A DNA stretch of 54,693 bases from Bifidobacterium myosotis (GTDB lineage: Bacteria; Actinomycetota; Actinomycetes; Actinomycetales; Bifidobacteriaceae), in the NCBI RefSeq assembly GCF_002259745.1, contig NZ_MWWW01000032.1, forward strand, positions 1-54,693, in the 5' to 3' direction. The notes under the pieces are model-generated. The model was not told the DNA's origin. It saw only the letters and a list, made by a program, of their open reading frames with translations, and did not search any database. Made by a program: the position numbers and the translations under genes. Of this stretch, positions 10,887 through 19,950 are shown in pieces (positions within the stretch are counted from its first letter, which is position 1; the number at the start of each line of letters is the position of its first letter).

Positions 10887-11017
10887 GAAATAAAGAGGAC
10901 GCCATTGTCCGATATTCAGTTATACCGGCTTCCCGCCGATGGTTGAATTATCGAATTATCACTGTCATGACCGTATAGGTCGGGGAGTCCATCGGATGAT
11001 GACGGACCCGTGCGCCC

Positions 11018-11041
11018 GCTAGGGGCTGGGCTCAGCGGGCG
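11018..11041 (-). terminator. Hairpin overlapping the end of the small ORF
   Basis: GCCCGCT and AGCGGGC pair across about ten bases. The stem includes the last codons of the 42-residue ORF. There is no clear T run, so termination is only possible. Confidence 0.35.
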
Positions 11042-11160
11042 TTCTTCTCGACGTCGTTGATGATGTCGCGCATCACCTTGGCGTTGGTCATACCAGCCTG
11101 GGCCATGGAGCTCACACCGTACATCGCCAGACCGCGAATCATGGAATCCTTGAACGACAT
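11032..11160 (-). CDS. Small 42-residue protein, function unknown
   Basis: An ATG at 11160 with an AAAGGA ribosome binding site six bases before it opens a 42-codon frame. It begins MSFKDSMIRGLAMYGVSS and ends NDVEKNAR. It is methionine-rich and probably helical, with a hydrophobic first half. I do not recognise the family. It is transcribed divergently from a LacI-type regulator, with a 20-bp perfect palindromic operator 61 bp upstream and a hairpin in its leader. The ribosome binding site and dedicated control region suggest a real gene rather than a chance ORF. Confidence 0.6.
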   Translation of the reverse strand: MSFKDSMIRGLAMYGVSSMAQAGMTNAKVMRDIINDVEKNAR

Positions 11161-11178
11161 AATCATTCCTTTCGTTGG

Positions 11179-11198
11179 TCAAAGCCGGGTGGCTTTGA
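11179..11198 (-). promoter_or_regulatory. Leader hairpin before the small ORF
   Basis: TCAAAGCC and GGCTTTGA form a perfect 8-bp stem with a 4-nt loop in the 5' leader of the 42-residue ORF, ending about 8 bases before the ribosome binding site. It may stabilise the leader or modulate translation. Confidence 0.5.
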
Positions 11199-11220
11199 GT
11201 TGTTGTTTCGGTTTCATTCT

Positions 11221-11240
11221 TTCTGAAACCGGTTTCAGAA
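11221..11240. promoter_or_regulatory. LacI-family operator, 20-bp perfect palindrome
   Basis: TTCTGAAACCGGTTTCAGAA is perfectly self-complementary with the central CG and AAACCGGTTT core typical of LacI/GalR-family operators. It lies between the small ORF and the divergent LacI gene and is the likely binding site of that regulator. Confidence 0.8.
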
Positions 11241-11324
11241 TAGCGCGTCTTGCGCGCGTCGGCAAGTTACCACATGGTCATCGGCGTTTCGCGCCATATT
11301 TCGCCATTCTTGTGATTACCGTCG

Positions 11325-11338
11325 TCGAACCGGTTCGA
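11325..11338. promoter_or_regulatory. Second LacI-type operator, 14-bp perfect palindrome
   Basis: TCGAACCGGTTCGA is perfectly self-complementary and shares the AACCGGTT core with the upstream operator 104 bp away, centre to centre about ten helical turns. A pair of operators could support looping and autoregulation of the LacI gene. Confidence 0.65.
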
Positions 11339-11504
11339 TGTTATCGTCTGCGGATGCCCAGTCAGCTGTCGCTGACAGCCCCCTCAATCAGCGGGCCAAT
11401 CATGCAGATAATTGCGAGCCGGATTATTGGGGATATGCCGGGGACGCTATTGTGGAATCGGACCACACGAGCGGATGCGGTACGACGGAAACGGGGGAGT
11501 CGAC

Positions 11505-12569
11505 ATGGCGAGGAACGCGGGGCGCACGCGGCCGGTGATCAAGGACGTGGCACGTCTGGCCGGGGTCTCCGCTCCGACGGTTTCGAGGTATCTCAACGGC
11601 ACGGTCAACGTCACCGAAGACAAACGGCGCCGCATCGCCGAGGCCATCAAGGAACTCGGATATGAGCCGAGTGTGGCGGCACGCGCACTGTCCAACCGTG
11701 AGATGGACTCGGTGGTGGTGTTCGCCGCCAATCCGGATGACTTTTCCACGTCCGCCACGAACCATGGCGTGGAAGCGGCGGCGCGCAAACGTGGGTTCCT
11801 GCTCAACATTGTTTCGTTGGACGAGTCGGACATGGGGTCGGTCGAGGCGCGCGTGCGTATGGGGCTGTCCGTGCGGCCGGCGGGCGTCATCGTCTACGAG
11901 TATGGCTGGGCCGGTGTCGAGGCGCTGAAGCGGCTGCCGAAGGACGTGCCGACCGTCGTGGTGGGAGGCGGTTTCGGCGACGGCGACTATCAGGTGATCA
12001 ACGCCGAACGCGACGGCGGACGCTGGATGACGATGCACCTGCTGGATCTGGGGCATGAGCAGATTTTCCATGTCGCGTGGGACCGTGAAACCGGCGATAA
12101 CTCACGCTCGAACGGCTGGCGTGATGCGCTTGCCGAGCGCGGAGTCGAGGCTTCGGAGCCGATTCTGGTGCCCTTCGGCGACCTCGGCGCGGCCGTCGCG
12201 CTCGGGCGGACGCTCGGTGCACGCAAGGACGTGACCGCCATATTCGCCGCCACCGACGAGATCGCCATTGCAGTGATGAAGGGGCTGCGCGAGGCGGGAC
12301 GGCGCGTCCCGGATGACGTGAGTGTGGTGGGGTTCGACGATATGCGCTTCGATGCCATGTGGGAACCGGCGCTCACCAGCTACACCCAGAATTTCCATGA
12401 GATGGGGGAGCGGGCCTTCCGCATGCTGTATGGGCAGATCGAGGCGCAGCGCAACGGCCAGGAGCCGCCGCCCGCTCAGATCGAGGTGGTGCAGGGTCGT
12501 CCGCGACTGCGCGCTTCCGAGCGCACGCAGTTGAATCCGTCGAAGAATACGAGCCATGGGTCACGGTGA
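11505..12569 (+). CDS. LacI family transcriptional regulator
   Basis: About 354 residues. The N-terminal helix-turn-helix and hinge (VIKDVARLAGVSAPTVSRYL, then ARALSNRE) are followed by a sugar-binding-type effector domain ending with VVGFDDMRFDAMWEPALTSY, typical of LacI/GalR. Effector unknown. The ATG at 11505 follows GGGGGAG. No sugar transport or hydrolase operon is adjacent; the only divergent neighbour is the 42-residue ORF. Two palindromic operators lie in the 344-bp divergent region, so autoregulation is likely. Confidence 0.92.
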   Translation: MARNAGRTRPVIKDVARLAGVSAPTVSRYLNGTVNVTEDKRRRIAEAIKELGYEPSVAARALSNREMDSVVVFAANPDDFSTSATNHGVEAAARKRGFLLNIVSLDESDMGSVEARVRMGLSVRPAGVIVYEYGWAGVEALKRLPKDVPTVVVGGGFGDGDYQVINAERDGGRWMTMHLLDLGHEQIFHVAWDRETGDNSRSNGWRDALAERGVEASEPILVPFGDLGAAVALGRTLGARKDVTAIFAATDEIAIAVMKGLREAGRRVPDDVSVVGFDDMRFDAMWEPALTSYTQNFHEMGERAFRMLYGQIEAQRNGQEPPPAQIEVVQGRPRLRASERTQLNPSKNTSHGSR

Positions 12570-12630
12570 GCGGGGTCCCACATGGCGCCACCATGACAGC
12601 GCGATGTGCCAGACCTGGGCGCGAGTGCAG

Positions 12631-13251
12631 TCACCACAGAATGTCCGCCGGTGCGGTGGTTTTGTTGCGCTCGATAATGAGACATATTTCCTCAGGGGAT
12701 TCTTTGCATCCTCGTCGAATCCACAGCCAGACGATAGAGGCGACGGCGGAGACGAGAATTTCCATCGCATAGTCGGCCGGAATGCCGTTGTAGATGGTTT
12801 GTGGTTCGGCGTCTCGGTGTTTCGCTTGCGTGATGATGAGTCGCTTGAGTACGTCCTTGAAGCGCTCGTAAAGAGACATATCGTTGCCGGATTGTGATAT
12901 CGCGTCGAAGAATGCATAGTTGTTTTTCACATATTGCAGTGCTTTGGCGATGGATTGAGATTGAAATACGTCAACGACTGATTTGCCGGCTTGACTGATC
13001 GTCGGTTCGGTTGGATTGACGCGTTCGACGAGAATGCGCGTCAAATCGTCAATGGTGTCGTTGATGAGTTGTTGGCGCAGGTTGAACTTGTCGACATAAT
13101 GCATATAGAACGTGCCGCGATTGATGTCTGCGGTTCGAGCGATATCGCTGACGGTCATCGCTTCGAAGCCTTTCGACTTAACCAGCGTGGTGAATGCGGA
13201 CTTGATTTTGGCTTCGGTTTTCGTATTGCGTTTGCCGGTTGCGGATGCCAT
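12631..13251 (-). CDS. TetR/AcrR family transcriptional regulator
   Basis: About 206 residues. The N-terminal helix-turn-helix (MTVSDIARTADINRGTFYMH) is of TetR type and the C-terminal domain is helical. It is less GC-rich than its neighbours, consistent with acquisition. The start at 13251 has a GAGGAG ribosome binding site. It is divergent from the MacB-type exporter, and two copies of CAACATGTTG lie in the shared region, so it most likely represses itself and the exporter. Confidence 0.9.
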   Translation of the reverse strand: MASATGKRNTKTEAKIKSAFTTLVKSKGFEAMTVSDIARTADINRGTFYMHYVDKFNLRQQLINDTIDDLTRILVERVNPTEPTISQAGKSVVDVFQSQSIAKALQYVKNNYAFFDAISQSGNDMSLYERFKDVLKRLIITQAKHRDAEPQTIYNGIPADYAMEILVSAVASIVWLWIRRGCKESPEEICLIIERNKTTAPADILW

Positions 13252-13326
13252 GGGCTTCTCCTCAAGTATGAGTTGAATTGTGTGATCGGCTATTGCTGAA
13301 TCATAGCAATCTACAACAGATTCTAT

Positions 13327-13336
13327 CAACATGTTG
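13327..13336. promoter_or_regulatory. TetR operator candidate 1 (CAACATGTTG)
   Basis: Perfect 10-bp palindrome inside TCAACATGTTGTT, 76 bp upstream of the tetR start. The same 13-bp string recurs at 13448-13460. Confidence 0.7.
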
Positions 13337-13447
13337 TTCATTAATGCCATAATGAACGGATTTTATAAGACTGTTCAATTTGAACAGAATGGCAGAAATC
13401 GTTCGTTGACATGGCTTTTGTGCCGTCCTTATCATCATGGCAATAAA

Positions 13448-13460
13448 TCAACATGTTGTT
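13448..13460. promoter_or_regulatory. TetR operator candidate 2, exporter side
   Basis: TCAACATGTTGTT within a longer near-palindrome AATAAAtCAACATGTTGtTTATT (written with mismatches in lower case). It lies directly before the ribosome binding site of the exporter ATPase, where a bound regulator would block transcription. Confidence 0.75.
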
Positions 13461-13482
13461 TATTCAAAGGAAGGTGGTATCG

Positions 13483-14184
13483 ATGGCCTACATTGAAATG
13501 ATGCATAGTTTCAAGCGTTACCATATGGGCGACGCCACTATCGTCGCCAACAACGACGTGAACTTCAGCATCGAGAAAGGTGAACTGGCAATCATCCTCG
13601 GTTCGTCCGGCGCAGGGAAATCTACCGTACTCAACATTTTGGGCGGCATGGACACCAACAGCGAGGGACAGGTGATTATCGACGGCAAGGACATCTCGAA
13701 CTACACCGCACGTCAGTTGACCGACTACCGCCGCACCGACATCGGGTTCGTATTCCAGTTCTACAACCTCGTCTCGAATCTCACCGCGAAGGAGAACGTC
13801 GAACTCGCTTCCGAAATCGTGCGCGATGCGCAGGATCCGGTTCAGGCGCTCGTGGATGTGGGGCTGAAGGACCGCATCGACAACTTCCCGGCGCAGCTCT
13901 CCGGCGGTGAGCAGCAGCGCGTCGCCATCGCCCGCGCTGTGGCCAAGAACCCCAAGATTCTCCTGTGCGACGAGCCGACCGGTGCGCTCGACTACAACAC
14001 CGGCAAGCAGGTGCTGCGCATCCTGCAGGACCAGAGCCGCGTCAAGGGTGCCACCGTGGTGATCGTCACCCACAACTCCGCCATCGCGCCCATCGCCGAT
14101 CGCGTGATCCACATGCATGACGCGCGAGTTAAATCCATCGAGGTCAACGAGCACCCCATGGACATCGAGGACTTGGAATGGTGA
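13483..14184 (+). CDS. ABC transporter ATP-binding protein, MacB/LolD type
   Basis: About 233 residues. Walker A ([10 protein letters not shown]), the Q-loop (FVFQFYNLV), the ABC signature (LSGGEQQRV), Walker B ([12 protein letters not shown]) and the switch His (VTHN) are all present. The EPTGALD form is typical of the MacB/LolD/FtsE subfamily, which couples to mechanotransmission permeases. The ATG at 13483 follows AAGGAAGG. The 3' end overlaps the permease start by 7 bp. Expression is likely under the divergent TetR. Confidence 0.95.
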   Translation: MAYIEMMHSFKRYHMGDATIVANNDVNFSIEKGELAIILGSSGAGKSTVLNILGGMDTNSEGQVIIDGKDISNYTARQLTDYRRTDIGFVFQFYNLVSNLTAKENVELASEIVRDAQDPVQALVDVGLKDRIDNFPAQLSGGEQQRVAIARAVAKNPKILLCDEPTGALDYNTGKQVLRILQDQSRVKGATVVIVTHNSAIAPIADRVIHMHDARVKSIEVNEHPMDIEDLEW

Positions 14185-17100
14185 GCGCTATGACGTCTCG
14201 CAGGCTTCGCAGACCTCGCAAACGCATGCTGCGGCGCGACATCCGTGCCACCCTCGCCAAATCCAAGGGGAGGTTCGCCTCCATTGTGAGCCTCATGGCC
14301 CTAGGATCGTTCGCCCTCGTGGGTCTGTTCGCCACCGCGCCCGACATGCGGGCCACAGGCCGCGCGTTCTACGACGAGCACAATCTTGCGGATGTGACCG
14401 TGATCAGCGACTACGGCCTAACCGCCGACGACGAGGCGATCATTCGTGGAACAGCCGGCGTGAAGGACGCCGAATTCGGCTACTTCAAGGATGTGACGAT
14501 CGCGGACAGTGACCACAGCCTGCGCGTCCACTCGCTGCCCGAAACCGTTTCCACCTATGCGGTCGTGGAGGGCCGACTACCGCAAGCGGCCGGGGAGATC
14601 GCGCTTGACTCGGGGGAGCGTGATCGGTTCGCCGTGGGCAGCTCCATCCGCGTGACCGAACTGCCGGACATCGCCGGCGACACCGTGTTGAGACGGACCG
14701 ACTTCACCGTGGTCGGCTTCGTGGAGGCCAGCGATACCGTCTCCAATCTCAACATGGGACAGTCCACCGCAGGATCCGGCGAACTCGACGGATACGCCGT
14801 GGTCACCACGGGCACGTTCGACTCATCCGTGGCGATGATCGGCCGCGTCACTTTCGAGGACACAGCCGGACTGAACTACTGGGATGACGCCTACCGCGAC
14901 CGCGTGCAGGACCACAAAACCATCCTCTCCCGGCGGCTCGCCAACCAGCCCTCCGCCCGCCGCGACTCCATCCGTTCCGAACGCCGCGAGCAGATCGCCA
15001 AGGCGCAGGAGCAGGTGGACGACGCCAAACAGCAGCTCGCGGACGCCCAAGCCCAGCTTGACGACGCCAAGGCGCAGATCGAATCCGGCAAGGACCAGAT
15101 TACCCAGGGGCAGCTTGACGCCGTCGACCAGGCATCCTCCGCGGCCGCCGAACTCGCCGGCGCCACCGCGCAGATCGCTTCCGCCAACTCCACGCTCTCC
15201 GCCGCCCAAACCCAGCTGGCCGCCGCCGCCCAGCAACTCAATCAGAGCCAGGGCAGTCTCGAACTCGCCTGGCTGCAGCTCAACCAGGCCGGCATGCAGC
15301 TTACCGCAGCCCGCGCGGCGCTCGACGCTTCCAGGATCGCGCTCGACGCCACCGGTCGTCTGCTTGCTGCATGGGAGAAAACCGGGATAACCGGCAAGGC
15401 ATACCAAAGCCTCAAGGCGCGATACGATTGGGCGCTCGCCGACTGGAACACAGCCGCGGACACGTACAACGCCATGCTGAACCAATACCATAGCGGCCTT
15501 GAACAGTTCAACGAAGGGGCCGCCAAGCTCAATCAGGGATCCGAGGAGTACCAAAAGAACGCGGCCGCGATCGCGGAAGCCCAAAAACTGCTTGCATCCA
15601 AGCAGACCGAACTCGGGCACGCCGTCTCCACGGCCGCATCCGGATCGGCGTCCGACGGTGCCTCACAGATGATCCAAGGCCAGCGTGATCTCGAGAAGGC
15701 CGAGGACGAATACGACCAGAAGCTCAAGGAATTCAACGATGCCAAGCCCGAGGCCGAGAAGCAGATCGCCGACGCGGAACATCAGATCAAACTGGCGAGC
15801 GAAAAGGTGGACACCCTCGAAGTGCCCGCGTACTCGATCGACGGACGGCGTGAGGGACTCACCTCCGAGGGATACCGCGTGTACGAGATCATCGCGGACA
15901 TCGTCATGAAACTCGCGCGCATCTTCCCGATCTTCCTGTACTTCGTAGCCGCGCTGGTCACGTTCACCACCATGGGTCGCATGGTGGACGAGGAGCGCAC
16001 CAATTCCGGGACCCTTAAGGCGTTGGGATATGGGAACGCGGACATCATGAAGAAATTCCTCGTCTACGGCTTCTCCGCCTCCACGGTCGGTACGGTCTTG
16101 GGCGTGGCGGCCGGGCACACCATTCTGCCGCTTATCGTCTACCATGCTTACGATTCCGGATTCACCATGCCGCGCATCGAGCTGCACTTCCACCTGGGCG
16201 TGACCGTCGCTGCGTTCCTGCTCGCATGGGCAAGCGCCGTGGCCCCCGCGTGGATCGCCGCGTCCCACGAGCTTAAGGAGAAGCCCGCCGCGCTGCTCCT
16301 GCCCAAACCGCCCGCCAAGGGCTCGAAGATTTTCCTTGAGCGGATCACGCCCGTGTGGGATCGCCTGAGCTTCACCCGTAAGGTCACGGCCCGCAACCTG
16401 TTTCGTTACAAGTCTCGCGGTTTCATGACCATCTTCGGCGTGGCCGGCGCGGTGTCGCTGCTCACCGCGGGGCTGGGCGTACAGGCGTCGATCGGCCAGA
16501 TCGGCGAGCGCCAGTTCGGCGACATCATCCATTACGACCTGATCGTGGCGGAGAAATCGGACAACAACGCCGACCAGCGCGACGCCGTCTCCAAGGCCGT
16601 TGCCCCGGCGGATGGGGACGACGGGAACGGGGCGATCGACCAATCCGCACCGATCCGCTACGAGGAACTCACCACCACCGCCGGCAAGCAGGGCGACAAG
16701 CAGACAATCACGCTCATCGTCACCGACGACGCCTACAACTTCGGAGACTACATCACCCTGCGCGACCGCGTCTCGCGCGGCCCGCAGGTCCTGACCGACC
16801 GAGGTGCGATCATCTCGGAACGCATGGCGAACATGCTCGATGCCAAGGCCGGGGACACCATCTCCGTGACGGATCCCGACGGCGTGGAGCGCAAGGTGCG
16901 CGTGGACGGCGTGACCGAAATGTACATCGGACACTTCATGTTCATGTCCTCCGGCGGCTACGGTCGTGCGTTCGATGCCGACTACCAGTCCAACGCCTAC
17001 ATGGTCCGCCTCAAGGACTCATCCGTGGACAACGCCAACAGGCAGGGAGCGGACCTCATGGCCGTGGACGGGGTCAGGGGCGTGGTGCAGAACATCACCA

Positions 17101-17534
17101 TGAAGAACCAAGTGGCCACGATCGTCGACTCGCTCGACCAGATCATGGAGGTGCTCATCCTAGTGGCCGTGCTGCTCGCGGTGGTGATCCTCTACAACCT
17201 CACCAACCTCAACGTGTCCGAACGCATTCGCGAACTGTCCACCATCAAGGTGCTCGGCTTCCACACTGGGGAAACGACCATGTACATCTATCGCGAAACG
17301 ATCGTCCTGTCCGCGTTCGGAGTGCTGGCCGGATACGTGTTCGGCGCCGGCCTGCACCGATACATCATCACCGAGGTGCCGCCGGACGAGGTCATGTTCG
17401 ACCCGGGCCTCGCCTGGCCTGCGTTCGCCGTGCCGCTTGCCGTGGTGGTCGCGGTGCTCGCCATGCTCGGCTGGGTGGTGTACCGCCGTCTCAAGGACGT
17501 GGACATGCTCGGCGCGTTGAAGAGCGTGGAATGA
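14178..17534 (+). CDS. FtsX-like ABC permease with long coiled-coil domain
   Basis: An 1118-residue permease. One membrane helix near residues 30-52 is followed by an extracytoplasmic domain that includes an Ala/Gln-rich coiled coil (about residues 272-545, with many QLADAQAQLDDAKAQI-like heptads). The first FtsX domain (helices near 580-600, 632-655, 675-695) and the second (747-768 and three near 990-1110) follow, and it ends with MLGALKSVE. The duplicated FtsX architecture with a coiled coil is known in actinobacterial and Firmicute exporters of lipids, peptides or drugs. It overlaps the ATPase gene, with which it forms the complete transporter. Substrate unknown. Confidence 0.93.
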   Translation: MVSAMTSRRLRRPRKRMLRRDIRATLAKSKGRFASIVSLMALGSFALVGLFATAPDMRATGRAFYDEHNLADVTVISDYGLTADDEAIIRGTAGVKDAEFGYFKDVTIADSDHSLRVHSLPETVSTYAVVEGRLPQAAGEIALDSGERDRFAVGSSIRVTELPDIAGDTVLRRTDFTVVGFVEASDTVSNLNMGQSTAGSGELDGYAVVTTGTFDSSVAMIGRVTFEDTAGLNYWDDAYRDRVQDHKTILSRRLANQPSARRDSIRSERREQIAKAQEQVDDAKQQLADAQAQLDDAKAQIESGKDQITQGQLDAVDQASSAAAELAGATAQIASANSTLSAAQTQLAAAAQQLNQSQGSLELAWLQLNQAGMQLTAARAALDASRIALDATGRLLAAWEKTGITGKAYQSLKARYDWALADWNTAADTYNAMLNQYHSGLEQFNEGAAKLNQGSEEYQKNAAAIAEAQKLLASKQTELGHAVSTAASGSASDGASQMIQGQRDLEKAEDEYDQKLKEFNDAKPEAEKQIADAEHQIKLASEKVDTLEVPAYSIDGRREGLTSEGYRVYEIIADIVMKLARIFPIFLYFVAALVTFTTMGRMVDEERTNSGTLKALGYGNADIMKKFLVYGFSASTVGTVLGVAAGHTILPLIVYHAYDSGFTMPRIELHFHLGVTVAAFLLAWASAVAPAWIAASHELKEKPAALLLPKPPAKGSKIFLERITPVWDRLSFTRKVTARNLFRYKSRGFMTIFGVAGAVSLLTAGLGVQASIGQIGERQFGDIIHYDLIVAEKSDNNADQRDAVSKAVAPADGDDGNGAIDQSAPIRYEELTTTAGKQGDKQTITLIVTDDAYNFGDYITLRDRVSRGPQVLTDRGAIISERMANMLDAKAGDTISVTDPDGVERKVRVDGVTEMYIGHFMFMSSGGYGRAFDADYQSNAYMVRLKDSSVDNANRQGADLMAVDGVRGVVQNITMKNQVATIVDSLDQIMEVLILVAVLLAVVILYNLTNLNVSERIRELSTIKVLGFHTGETTMYIYRETIVLSAFGVLAGYVFGAGLHRYIITEVPPDEVMFDPGLAWPAFAVPLAVVVAVLAMLGWVVYRRLKDVDMLGALKSVE

Positions 17535-17562
17535 GCCGGGAATGGAGAAAGAAAGGAAAACC

Positions 17563-19086
17563 ATGAACCATCCGGTCGAATCGAATGATGCTGCCCCGCT
17601 GCGCTTCCGTGGCAAGATCGACTTCCAGTCGCACTACTTGCCGCCTGCGTATCTGGAATTCCTGCGCGCGCATTATCCCGGAAACCCGGACGGCTATCCC
17701 ACGCCCGACTACTGGACCCCTGACTGGCAGCGCGACAAGATGGACCTGCTCGGCATCGCCTACGCACATCTGGAACTCTCCTCGCCGAATGTCTTCCTGC
17801 CGCAGGTGTACGACTGCCTGCGGCTGGCCCGGAAGATCAACGATCAGGGGGCGGCAATCGTCGCCGAGAACCCGACCCGGTTCGGGCTGATTGCCACACT
17901 GCCCCTGCCATGGGCCGAGGCATCCGTGGAAGAGGCCCGGCGTGCGCTCGACGAGCTCAAGGCCGACGGCGTGGGACTGACGACCAACCACCATGGCGTG
18001 TATCTGGGTGACCCCCGACTCGATCCGGTGATGCGCGAACTGGACGGCCGCGGCGCAATGGCGATCGTCCATCCCACCGCGCCGCCCGTGTCCGTGCCCG
18101 GCGCGTGCGAGGGCCTGTCCCTTCCTGCTTTCGAATACTTCGTGGAAACCACGCGGGCCTTCACCAACATGGTGCTGGAGGATACGTTCGTCAAGTTCCC
18201 GAACATCCGCTGGGTGATGCCGCATGCCGGCGCGTTCGTCTCCGTCCTCGCCGACCGGTTCGAAAGCTTCGCGTTCATGCTGCGCTTCGCTGACCCGGAC
18301 CGTCGTGTCGACTATATGGACGCCATGTCCCATGTGTACTACGACCTTGCCGGATTCAGTGAGCCCAAGCAGCTTGCCGACCTTCTACGCAACGTGCCGG
18401 ACACCCACCTGCTGTACGGGTCGGACATCCCCTACACGCCCATCGAGGCGGTGCTCGGCCAGGCTCGAGCGCTGGAAGGGACCGACAAGCTCACCGAGGA
18501 GCAGAAGCGCATGGCGTTCACCGGCAATGCGCTCGCCGTCAACCCGAAGCTCGCTGGGATCCCGGCATTGGCCCGGGCGGCTTCCGAGCCCACGGGGAAT
18601 GCGGTGGGGGAGCGGGACGGACGGTGGTATGTCCGGCTCCTGCACGATCTCTTCCCGCATAGGCATGTGGCCGTGCGCGTGCCCGTCCCGCCGCACGAGG
18701 CCGCCCCAAGGATCGCCGGGGCCGTCCGCGATGCCGCCGCCGCGCGCCTTGCGCCCGATTCCGGCGACGACCCGTCACTCACCGCCCGCTATGACGTGCG
18801 GCTCAACTCGCCGGTGGGCGTAATCGCGATCCCTGTGATCGTCTCCTACGATGACGCGACCCGAACCTCGTTCCACGGCAAGGCGAAAATCATGGGAATC
18901 GTAGCATCCTACCGTGATGGCGTGCGCGACGGAACGCGGCATTCGTTCGACATTCGCGTGCGTCTGCCCTTCGGCCCGCTCACCGTCCACCTCGATGCTG
19001 ACGTGTCCGAACCCGACGGATCGGTTGTGGGTACGGCCGTCGCGCCCCATCGCAGGCCCATGCCCTTCACCGGCCGGCGGTTGTAG
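17563..19086 (+). CDS. ACMSD-type amidohydrolase (Amidohydro_2) with extra C-terminal domain
   Basis: About 507 residues. Residues 1-350 match the metal-dependent amidohydrolase/decarboxylase family that includes ACMSD and gamma-resorcylate decarboxylase: IDFQSHYLPP at the start, VHPTAPP (His170), MPHAG (His221) and YGSDIPYTP (Asp288). The first metal-binding position, usually His in HxH, is Gln22. The last 140 or so residues form an extra domain with two-stranded-like segments (SPVGVIAIPVIVSYDDA, RHSFDIRVRLPFGPLTVHLD) that I do not recognise. It follows the permease after 28 bp with an AAAGGAAA ribosome binding site, so it is probably in the TetR-controlled operon. Confidence 0.82.
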   Translation: MNHPVESNDAAPLRFRGKIDFQSHYLPPAYLEFLRAHYPGNPDGYPTPDYWTPDWQRDKMDLLGIAYAHLELSSPNVFLPQVYDCLRLARKINDQGAAIVAENPTRFGLIATLPLPWAEASVEEARRALDELKADGVGLTTNHHGVYLGDPRLDPVMRELDGRGAMAIVHPTAPPVSVPGACEGLSLPAFEYFVETTRAFTNMVLEDTFVKFPNIRWVMPHAGAFVSVLADRFESFAFMLRFADPDRRVDYMDAMSHVYYDLAGFSEPKQLADLLRNVPDTHLLYGSDIPYTPIEAVLGQARALEGTDKLTEEQKRMAFTGNALAVNPKLAGIPALARAASEPTGNAVGERDGRWYVRLLHDLFPHRHVAVRVPVPPHEAAPRIAGAVRDAAAARLAPDSGDDPSLTARYDVRLNSPVGVIAIPVIVSYDDATRTSFHGKAKIMGIVASYRDGVRDGTRHSFDIRVRLPFGPLTVHLDADVSEPDGSVVGTAVAPHRRPMPFTGRRL

Positions 19087-19116
19087 GCTGTAGGCTGTAG
19101 GCAGTCGCCGGCCGGA

Positions 19117-19905
19117 TCAGTCCTCGAAGCTGGTGACTTTGACGGCGAGCGCGCTCGGCATGAGCTTCGCAAACGCCCGGTAGAGCTTGTAGAACAGCAT
19201 CGGCGTGTAGGTGGCGTGCCCGCGTTCGGCCATCATGAGTGTGCGTGCGGTTTCGCGTTTGAGGTCGAGATAGGGCAGATGTCCGAGCTTGCCGGTCGAG
19301 GTGCCCTGCACGTTCATTTCGGTGTTCATGTTTCCGGGGCTCATCAGCAGCACGTTCACGCCACGCTTGCGCTCCTCCTCATGCAATGCCCGCGCGAGGA
19401 AACGGGTGTACGCCTTGCTCGCCGAATACGCCGTCTGCCATGGGATCGGGGCGAATGAGGAGACCGATCCGGTGATTACTTCGAATGAGCCAGCGCGCAT
19501 ATACGGCAGAAACACGCGGTTCACCATCGTCATGCCCATGATGTTGAGATCGATCATCGCAAGAATATCCTTGGGGGCCATGCCGCGCAGTAATCCTTCG
19601 CGTTCGAATCCGGCGTTGTTGATCAGCACACGTACGACCGGCTGTTCCTCGGCGAGTATGGAGGACAGTTCTTCATAGGAGGATGGTTGCGCAAGGTCGA
19701 ACGACATGGCGCGCACATGCGCATGGATATCCATGAATCGTTCAGCCAGCGCTTCCAGCCGTTCCTTGCGCCGCGCGATCAGCCAGATCTCGTCAATATC
19801 GGGGTATCGGTGTGCGATGGTCTCGTAGAACTGTTCCCCCAGACCGGACGAGGCCCCGGTGATCACTGCGATGTTGGCGTGTTCAGTGTTGTTGGGTGTC
19901 GTCAT
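19117..19905 (-). CDS. SDR family NAD(P)-dependent oxidoreductase
   Basis: About 262 residues, classical SDR. Cofactor loop TGASSGLGE, INNAG, catalytic Ser in TGSVSS and the YSASK catalytic Tyr/Lys are present. The C-terminal tail (MLFYKLYRAFAKLMPSALAV) is hydrophobic, as in membrane-associated SDRs of the DltE/YqjQ type. The ATG at 19905 has a GGGAGG ribosome binding site; the ORF extends 13 codons further upstream without one. It lies 45 bp downstream of the truncated Old Yellow Enzyme on the same strand. Confidence 0.9.
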   Translation of the reverse strand: MTTPNNTEHANIAVITGASSGLGEQFYETIAHRYPDIDEIWLIARRKERLEALAERFMDIHAHVRAMSFDLAQPSSYEELSSILAEEQPVVRVLINNAGFEREGLLRGMAPKDILAMIDLNIMGMTMVNRVFLPYMRAGSFEVITGSVSSFAPIPWQTAYSASKAYTRFLARALHEEERKRGVNVLLMSPGNMNTEMNVQGTSTGKLGHLPYLDLKRETARTLMMAERGHATYTPMLFYKLYRAFAKLMPSALAVKVTSFED

Positions 19906-19950
19906 GGTATGCCTCCCGAAGGTTGTTTCTCGGCTGTCTGTCATGGATGT

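Noticed and set aside
14117..14512. Plus-strand frame overlapping the exporter ATPase and permease
   Set aside because: Out-of-frame Arg/His-rich shadow; the two real genes overlap by only 7 bp.
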